From assembly GCA_024543015.1 (NCBI GenBank), contig JAMXCY010000004.1:1-18035 (forward strand): 18,035 nt of DNA. Direction: 5' to 3'. The position numbers and the translations under genes are program-made. Source of the DNA: Candidatus Omnitrophota bacterium (lineage in GTDB: Bacteria > Omnitrophota > Gorgyraeia > JAFGHF01). Under the pieces are notes generated by a model, which was not told the origin of the DNA, did not search any database, and was given only the letters and a program-made list of their open reading frames with translations. Below are positions 12,435 through 18,035 of the stretch, one piece after another. How positions within the stretch are numbered: position 1 is the stretch's first letter; each line of letters opens with the position of its first letter.

Positions 12435-12722
12435 ATGAGAATATCAAGATTTTTAATTTTAGCGACATTGGTTACGGTAGTGGCCTTAGGTTATGTGCAT
12501 CAGCAAATAGAATTGCTGAGGATCAACTACACCATAAACCGCAACAAAGATAATTTGTCGGTTCTGCTTGACCAGAATAGCATACTGATGTATAATCTAG
12601 TCAGTTTCCAAAGTCCGTTTTACCTCGAAAAGATGCTTGCGGCAAAGAAAGTAACTTTTGAGATTCCCTCTAGCTGGCATACAATTGCTTCTGCCGAAGC
12701 TAGTGAGGGATCTAAAAAATAA
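12435..12722 (+). CDS. ftsL: FtsL-like cell division protein (bitopic, coiled coil)
   Basis: A 95-residue protein in the usual ftsL slot between rsmH and ftsI. It has a short cytoplasmic N-terminus, one transmembrane helix (about 5-21, ILATLVTVVALGYV) and an extracytoplasmic helical part (about 22-75), as in FtsL/DivIC, which form the FtsQLB complex that activates FtsWI at the septum. Sequence conservation in this family is low, so the call rests on size, topology and location. AAAGGA (12421-12426) is an acceptable Shine-Dalgarno 8 bp before the ATG. Confidence 0.78.
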   Translation: MRISRFLILATLVTVVALGYVHQQIELLRINYTINRNKDNLSVLLDQNSILMYNLVSFQSPFYLEKMLAAKKVTFEIPSSWHTIASAEASEGSKK

Positions 12723-12758
12723 ACAGATCGCTAGTAATCATATATTGAGCAGGAACTT

Positions 12759-14450
12759 GTGTACAAAAAAAGTCTTAATTCCCGCCTTTATCTAATTTTT
12801 CTTTTTTTTATTTTAAGCTTATCTTTTCTTGTTACTCGCCTGATATACGTTCAGATTTTTAGATCCCCGAAATTAAAGGTACTGGCTTCTGGACAGTATA
12901 AAATTTTTACTGAAATCCAACCAAAAAGGGGTACTATCTTTGATCGGAACCTTAAAGAGTTGGCGGTAAATGCAATATCTTACTCTATATTTGCCACTAA
13001 GGAATTTAGCAATGAAGAGAAGACGCGAGATAAGCTTGTTGCCGTTTTAAAATTAGAGAAAAATTATTTAGCCGCTAAATTAAATTCAGATAAAAATTTT
13101 ATTTGGCTGAAAAGAAAGGTTAACCCGAAAGTATCCAGGAAGATTAGGAACCTAAATCTCTCCGGGATCGGCCAGCTGAAGGAATACAAAAGATTGTATG
13201 CCAATGGTTCCTTAGCCTCGCATCTGATTGGTTTTACTGATATCGACAACAAAGGCCTAGAAGGTATTGAGCTTTATTATGATTCCTATCTTTCCGGTAT
13301 AAAAGGCTGGCGCCTGGCACAGAGAGACGCCAAAAGACGGGAGCTGATTGTTTGGGGGTATAAAGCTATTGAGCCTTGTGATGGTTACAATTTAGTTCTA
13401 ACTATAGACAGTGTAATTCAAAATATTGCCGAAAGCCATTTGCGTAAAGCCGCACGCAAATATAAAGCAACTTCTGCTACAGCAATCGTTATGGACCCAA
13501 GAAGCGGAGAGATTTTAGCTCTCTGCAATTATCCCGACTACGATTTAAACAGCTATCAGGATTACGAAGTGAATGCACGCAGGAATTTGGCTTTAACCGA
13601 TATTATCGAGCCAGGTTCCTCGTTTAAATTTGTTCTTGCCGCCGCTGCCTTGGAAGAAAAGCAGGTTAAGCCGGAAGATATAATCTTTTGCGAAGAAGGC
13701 CAGTACCGTATCGGAAGGCGAGTCCTTCACGATTATAGGCCTTATGGCAAGCTTTCTTTTAAAGAGGTAATCGAGCGTTCTAGTAATATTGGCGTAGTAA
13801 AGGTAGCTCAAACTTTAGGCAGCGAAGTTCTCTATAGCTACATTAAAAAATTCGGGTTTGGCAATTTGACGGGAATGGGCTTACCTGGTGAGGTAAAGGG
13901 TATACTCCGTTCGCCCAATAAGTGGTCGAGTATTTCTATTACATCCGTGCCTATAGGCCAGGAAGTTGCCGTTACGCCACTTCAGCTTATTAGCGCGATC
14001 TCTTGCGTAGCCAACGATGGGGTTTTGCTCAAACCAAAGATTCTAAGATCTATTCAACGGCAGAATGGCGAGATTATCAAGTCTTTTCCTACTCAAGAAG
14101 TACGCAGGGTTATTTCTATCGAGACCGCACGTACTTTAAAAGAGATTCTTGCCGGTGTGGTGGAAAATGGCACCGGTAAAAGAGCCAAGGTGCCTGGACA
14201 TAAAACAGCCGGCAAGACCGGAACCGCCCAGAAGGCAAAGCCCAAAGGCGGATATTATAAACATAAATATGTTTCTTCTTTTATAGGTTTTGTGCCAGCG
14301 GATGAACCAGTTATTTCTATACTCGTAATTGTAAATGAACCTCGCCTGGAACATTTTGGTAGCCGGGTTTGTGCTCCGGTATTTAAAAAAATTGCCACCG
14401 AAACCTTAAGATATTTAGAGATGTCCAATGAACTTAAAAGAGTTGATTAA
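12759..14450 (+). CDS. ftsI: Penicillin-binding protein, FtsI/PBP2-type transpeptidase
   Basis: A 563-residue class B PBP that crosslinks septal peptidoglycan. A single transmembrane anchor (about 9-32) is followed by the pedestal domain starting with IQPKRGTIFDRN (53-64), and a transpeptidase domain with the SxxK motif S287-x-x-K290 (EPGSSFKF), SxN at S341-x-N343 (RSSNIG) and KTG at 486-488 (AGKTGTAQ). No PASTA repeats follow. The start is GTG at 12759, giving VYKKSLNSRL-type beginning (read as M), with AGGA just upstream; no earlier ATG in frame looks better. Its 3' end overlaps murE by 23 bp, so MurE translation begins inside ftsI. Expected partners FtsW and FtsQ/FtsB are not in the window. 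Confidence 0.95.
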   Translation: MYKKSLNSRLYLIFLFFILSLSFLVTRLIYVQIFRSPKLKVLASGQYKIFTEIQPKRGTIFDRNLKELAVNAISYSIFATKEFSNEEKTRDKLVAVLKLEKNYLAAKLNSDKNFIWLKRKVNPKVSRKIRNLNLSGIGQLKEYKRLYANGSLASHLIGFTDIDNKGLEGIELYYDSYLSGIKGWRLAQRDAKRRELIVWGYKAIEPCDGYNLVLTIDSVIQNIAESHLRKAARKYKATSATAIVMDPRSGEILALCNYPDYDLNSYQDYEVNARRNLALTDIIEPGSSFKFVLAAAALEEKQVKPEDIIFCEEGQYRIGRRVLHDYRPYGKLSFKEVIERSSNIGVVKVAQTLGSEVLYSYIKKFGFGNLTGMGLPGEVKGILRSPNKWSSISITSVPIGQEVAVTPLQLISAISCVANDGVLLKPKILRSIQRQNGEIIKSFPTQEVRRVISIETARTLKEILAGVVENGTGKRAKVPGHKTAGKTGTAQKAKPKGGYYKHKYVSSFIGFVPADEPVISILVIVNEPRLEHFGSRVCAPVFKKIATETLRYLEMSNELKRVD

Positions 14451-15882
14451 AGATTTAAACTGTGAGCGGACAGAAGGCATAAGCGACTGTGAGATTAAAG
14501 GCATCTCTTGTGATTCCAATAAGATCGCACCAGGTCATTTATTTGTGGCCATAAAAGGCCAAAGGGCCGATGGACATAGTTTTATCAACCAAGCGATAGC
14601 TAAAGGGGCCAAGGCTGTAATAGCCGAGCAGGATTTTATATCTAAGCCAGACCTGGTTAAACTTCTGGTTCAGGATTCAAGAGCTGCTTTGGCTTGTGTT
14701 TGCTCGAGGTTTTTCGGACATCCAGCTAAGAGCTTGAAAGCTATAGGGATAACTGGCACCAATGGCAAAACCACAGTTGCTTATCTGATAGAAAGCATTT
14801 TAGCCTCTGCCGGACATTTAAGTGCGGTAACCGGAACGATAAATTACAGAATTGGCAGTAAAGTTTATGCTGCAGCCAATACAACTCCCCAGGCCGATAT
14901 CTTACAATCTTTTTTACAAGAAACTGTTCTTGCTAAATCTAGGTATGTTATAATAGAGGTCTCCAGTCACGCCCTTGCTCAGCACAGGGTTGATTATATA
15001 GATTTTTCTCAAGCTGTATTTACAAATTTAAGCGGGGAACACCTAGACTATCATGGTAGTCTAAATAACTATTTTTCTTGTAAGTCCAGTTTATTTGAGC
15101 GCTTAAGCGCCTCCGGAGTTGGCATAATTAATGTTGATGATCATTACGGCAGAAAGCTGGCCAACTCGCTTAAGTCTGGTCAAACTTTAACTTTTAGCAT
15201 TGATCAGCCTGCCCGAATACAGGCAAAGAATATAAAGCTGGATATAGAGCACAGCCGCTTTAGAGCCGTTACTCCCCAGGGAGATATAGAGATAGAAAGT
15301 CCGCTTATCGGCAGATATAATATCTATAATGTCCTTGCTGCTATAGCTGTGGCTTTCATTGAAAAAATAGACTTTTCTCATATTGCCTCAGCGGTAAAGG
15401 GTTTTTCTTCAGTTCCCGGAAGACTGGAACGCGTTGATTGCGGGCAAGATTTTTTAGCCTTTATTGATTATGCCCATACAGACGATGCTCTTGCGAATGT
15501 TTTGCGTGGATTGCGGCAACTCAGCAAAAACAAAATTATTTTAGTTTTTGGTTGTGGCGGAGACAGAGACAGACTTAAACGCCCACGAATGGGCAAGGTG
15601 GCTAGTGAACTAACTGATGTTACCATCATAACTTCTGATAATCCACGCAGCGAAGATCCCGCACAAATAGCCGCCGATATTATCCAGGGTATTGATCAAA
15701 AGACGAATAACTGTAAAGTTATTTTGGATAGATTTCGGGCTATTCGCCAGGCCGTCTCTTATGCCCAGAGCGGAGATATTCTGTTGATTGCAGGTAAGGG
15801 GCATGAATCAACGCAAGTCTTCGCCGATAAAACTATTCATTTTAGTGACCGGGAGGTAATAAAAGAGATATTGCGATGCTGA
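14428..15882 (+). CDS. murE: UDP-MurNAc-L-Ala-D-Glu:meso-diaminopimelate ligase MurE
   Basis: A 484-residue Mur ligase that adds the third residue to the peptidoglycan stem peptide. It shows the N-terminal UDP-binding domain with DSNKIAPGHLFVAIKG (29-44), the ATP P-loop GITGTNGKTT (107-116), NTTPQ (151-155), SSHAL (179-183), LDYHGS with K219 as the probable carbamylated lysine in SCKSSLF, the IDYAHT block and the C-terminal DNPR (404-407), which is the signature for meso-diaminopimelate rather than lysine. The GKGHE motif is near the C-terminus. The ATG lies inside ftsI and the stop lies 4 bp past the murF start. Length and domain order are normal. Confidence 0.96.
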   Translation: MNLKELIKDLNCERTEGISDCEIKGISCDSNKIAPGHLFVAIKGQRADGHSFINQAIAKGAKAVIAEQDFISKPDLVKLLVQDSRAALACVCSRFFGHPAKSLKAIGITGTNGKTTVAYLIESILASAGHLSAVTGTINYRIGSKVYAAANTTPQADILQSFLQETVLAKSRYVIIEVSSHALAQHRVDYIDFSQAVFTNLSGEHLDYHGSLNNYFSCKSSLFERLSASGVGIINVDDHYGRKLANSLKSGQTLTFSIDQPARIQAKNIKLDIEHSRFRAVTPQGDIEIESPLIGRYNIYNVLAAIAVAFIEKIDFSHIASAVKGFSSVPGRLERVDCGQDFLAFIDYAHTDDALANVLRGLRQLSKNKIILVFGCGGDRDRLKRPRMGKVASELTDVTIITSDNPRSEDPAQIAADIIQGIDQKTNNCKVILDRFRAIRQAVSYAQSGDILLIAGKGHESTQVFADKTIHFSDREVIKEILRC

Positions 15883-17258
15883 CCATCGAAGAAATATTAA
15901 AGGCTACAAAGGGGGAGTTAATTAAGGGCAGTCTAACCCCTGAGATTAGCGGGGTGTCCATAGATTCCCGCAGCATAAAGCCAAAGGAGCTTTTTGTAGC
16001 CATAAAGGGCAAACGCTTCGACGGGCATGATTTTATTAATCAGGCAATACGTCGGGGGGCCGGCGCAATAGTGTTTTCTAATCCTTCTTATGCAAAGCCT
16101 GCTTTCGGGGTCTTAAGATCTGTGGCGATGATTGAGGTAAGCAAAACCGTAGAGGCCTTAGGCGCTCTTGCCCATTATTATAGACTAAGATTTAAAATTT
16201 CCGTGATTGCTATAACCGGAAGCAATGGCAAAACCACCACAAAGGAGATGCTCGGCGCAATTCTGGCCTCCAAGTTCAAGGTTTTACGTAACCCTGGAAC
16301 TGAGAATACCCTGATTGGTGCTTCTTTAACCATATTGCGTTTGCGCAAGAGGCATGACCTTGCCCTGATCGAAATAGGCGCCAATCACGCCGGTGAGATA
16401 GATAGACTCGCCCGTATCTTAGAACCCACTGTCGGCATCATTACTAATATCGGGCCCTCCCACCTCAAATTTTTCAAAACCCTCAAAGGAGTATTTAAGG
16501 CTAAATTCGAACTGATTAACAATTTGCCTAAAGGGGCAAAGCTGATCATTAACAATGACGACCGTTTCCTCTCTCAACTAAATGGATTAAAATTACAGAG
16601 AATTACCTTCGGGCTTAATCACCATGCCGACTTTTTCGGGGAAATTATTCAACAGGGAAATAAAGAAGTCGTTTTCTTATTGAACAAAAGACAGCGTATA
16701 ACCTTAAAGGCCCTGGGTCGCCACAATGTTTACAATGCTCTAGCTGCTTGTGCCTGTGCCAGGGCCTTTGGAGTTAGCTATCAGCAAATTAAGCAGGCCC
16801 TGGCTTCTTTTAACCCGATACCTATGCGTATGCAGATCTGCCGATTCAAGAGCGTTAAAATCGTAGTTGATTGTTATAATTCAAATCCGGAATCTTTTGC
16901 TTATGCGCTAGAATTTTTGCGCAGTTATCCATCCCGGGGAAAGAAGATAGCCGTTTGTGGCGATATGCTGGAGTTGGGGCAAAAAGCCGAGAGTTACCAT
17001 ACCAGCTTAGGCAAGAGGATAGCGAAGCACAAAATAAATTTTTTAATTACTGTGGGAAAGTTGGGGAGAAAGATTGCTTCCGGTGCAAAGGGTGCAGGGA
17101 TGGCAAAAGAGACAATCCGTACCTGCGGCAATGCTTTTGAGGCAGGCAGGCTCTTGCGTAAAGTTGCGTCTTCTGGTGATATAATTTTAGTTAAAGCCTC
17201 AAGAGGAATGAATTTGGAGAAGGCAGTCAAATGTTTTATGAGTTCTTCTATTCGTTAA
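15876..17258 (+). CDS. murF: UDP-MurNAc-tripeptide:D-Ala-D-Ala ligase MurF
   Basis: A 460-residue Mur ligase that joins D-Ala-D-Ala to the tripeptide, finishing the UDP-MurNAc-pentapeptide. N-terminal SIDSRSIKPKELFVAIKG (28-45), P-loop AITGSNGKTTTKEM (112-125), IGANHAGEI (about 167-175), the KFKAKFELI region and VVDCYNSNPESF (corresponding to the DxYNxNP motif) all identify MurF. One usual motif differs: the region corresponding to the GNxNNxIG segment reads NPGTENTLIG. The start overlaps murE by 7 bp and the end overlaps mraY by 28 bp, so the three genes are coupled. Confidence 0.95.
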   Translation: MLTIEEILKATKGELIKGSLTPEISGVSIDSRSIKPKELFVAIKGKRFDGHDFINQAIRRGAGAIVFSNPSYAKPAFGVLRSVAMIEVSKTVEALGALAHYYRLRFKISVIAITGSNGKTTTKEMLGAILASKFKVLRNPGTENTLIGASLTILRLRKRHDLALIEIGANHAGEIDRLARILEPTVGIITNIGPSHLKFFKTLKGVFKAKFELINNLPKGAKLIINNDDRFLSQLNGLKLQRITFGLNHHADFFGEIIQQGNKEVVFLLNKRQRITLKALGRHNVYNALAACACARAFGVSYQQIKQALASFNPIPMRMQICRFKSVKIVVDCYNSNPESFAYALEFLRSYPSRGKKIAVCGDMLELGQKAESYHTSLGKRIAKHKINFLITVGKLGRKIASGAKGAGMAKETIRTCGNAFEAGRLLRKVASSGDIILVKASRGMNLEKAVKCFMSSSIR

Positions 17259-18035
17259 GAGATATATTTTTTGGATTTAACGTTTTCAAATACATCACTT
17301 TCCGGGCGGCCTTAGCCAGCGTAACTTCTTTTTTATTGTGTATATCTTTTGGCCCTTGGTTGATCAGGAAGCTATCTCAGCTTAAGATTGGCGAAAATAT
17401 TATTGATTCGAAAATCTCTCCCATGCTCCATGAGCTGCATCGAGAAAAAAAAGGTGTGCCCACTATGGGCGGGATACTCATTTTATTTTCTATTATTGTT
17501 TCCACTCTGCTCTGGGCAAGACTAGGTAATAAATACATATTGTTGGTTTTGTTTTCTACTCTTTGGTTAGGGATAATTGGTTTTATGGATGATTATATGA
17601 AGTGCGTTAGCAAGCGTTCTAAAGGCATAACTGTAGCCAGTAAACTGATCGGTCAATCTATCTTAGCCATAATAGTTGCTTTATTTGCTTTTTATGACCC
17701 GCATATAGGGCCGAATTTGGATATACCGTTTTTTAAAGACCTGCTGGTTAACTTAGGGCTGTTTTACATCGTTTTTGCAGCAGTGGTCATTGTCGGCTCT
17801 TCTAATGCCGTTAATCTCACCGATGGTTTAGATGGCCTGGCTGTAGGGTCTATCACTATAGTTGCCCTGACCTACAGTATCTTTAGCTATGTTAGCGGAC
17901 ATGCAAACTTTAGTTCTTATTTGCAAATTAATTATGTGCCGGGAATCGGAGAGTTGACTGTTTTCTGCGCTAGCATTATAGGAGCGGCTCTTGGCTTTTT
18001 ATGGTTTAACTCCCATCCTGCTGAGATTTTCATGG
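17231..18035 (+). CDS. mraY: Phospho-MurNAc-pentapeptide transferase MraY, N-terminal 268 residues (3' end outside window)
   Basis: The frame starting at ATG 17231 is open to the right edge and is clearly MraY, the polytopic membrane enzyme that transfers phospho-MurNAc-pentapeptide to undecaprenyl phosphate to give lipid I. Diagnostic blocks are FNVFKYITFRAALAS near the start, KKGVPTMGGILIL (the uridine-site loop), FMDDY with the metal-binding aspartate pair, NLTDGLDGLA and WFNSHPAEIFM at the edge. Several hydrophobic helices are visible. The segment just before KKGVPTMGG appears a few residues longer than in E. coli MraY. The start overlaps murF by 28 bp. The HHH motif and C-terminus lie beyond the window. 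Confidence 0.96.
   Translation, partial: MFYEFFYSLRDIFFGFNVFKYITFRAALASVTSFLLCISFGPWLIRKLSQLKIGENIIDSKISPMLHELHREKKGVPTMGGILILFSIIVSTLLWARLGNKYILLVLFSTLWLGIIGFMDDYMKCVSKRSKGITVASKLIGQSILAIIVALFAFYDPHIGPNLDIPFFKDLLVNLGLFYIVFAAVVIVGSSNAVNLTDGLDGLAVGSITIVALTYSIFSYVSGHANFSSYLQINYVPGIGELTVFCASIIGAALGFLWFNSHPAEIFM

Overview
The window is a dense, entirely plus-strand block of bacterial housekeeping genes: 20 protein genes (the first and last cut by the window edges) and one tRNA. No insertion sequence, prophage, CRISPR array or other clear mobile element is visible. The sequence is moderately AT-rich. The MurE carries the DNPR motif that goes with meso-diaminopimelate, and there is a lipobox-type lipoprotein, so a Gram-negative-type cell wall is likely. 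Gene content and style suggest an uncultivated lineage such as Omnitrophota or a relative in the PVC/Elusimicrobiota neighbourhood; this placement is an inference and is weak.

Left part (1-2476): the C-terminal end of an acyl-CoA/AMP-forming ligase, a short gap with a plausible sigma70 promoter, tRNA-Pro(CGG) with encoded CCA, a short-chain dehydrogenase, an acylphosphatase and a YfcE/calcineurin-type metallophosphoesterase.

Middle part (2521-10710): one tightly packed probable operon, ligA - putative lipoprotein - MBL-fold hydrolase - tyrosine recombinase (XerC/D) - tRNA nucleotidyltransferase-like gene - DUF503/YlxP - rbfA - nrnA-like DHH phosphoesterase - truB - ribF. Six of its junctions are 4-bp ATGA stop/start overlaps, which suggests translational coupling. 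The right half (DUF503-rbfA-nrnA-truB-ribF) is the tail of the widespread nusA-infB-rbfA-truB-ribF cluster, but nusA and infB are not upstream; DNA ligase, recombinase and tRNA-end genes stand there instead.

Right part (10711-18035): a 150-bp control region with a near-perfect sigma70 promoter, three 10-bp-spaced MraZ boxes that run into the ribosome binding site and start codon, and then the dcw (division and cell wall) cluster: mraZ - small basic ORF - rsmH - ftsL-like - ftsI - murE - murF - mraY (cut by the right edge). These genes supply septal peptidoglycan synthesis, from UDP-MurNAc-peptide assembly (MurE, MurF) through lipid I (MraY) to transpeptidation (FtsI).

The most unusual signal is a set of degenerate 7-bp tandem repeat tracts at gene junctions (703-723, 1444-1464, 2482-2509, 4542-4608, 6551-6564, 9077-9104). 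Several end exactly at a start codon or contain a stop codon, and at 4542-4608 two different heptad families together encode the basic and hydrophobic parts of a lipoprotein signal peptide. This looks like a dispersed heptanucleotide repeat system that shapes gene ends and starts.
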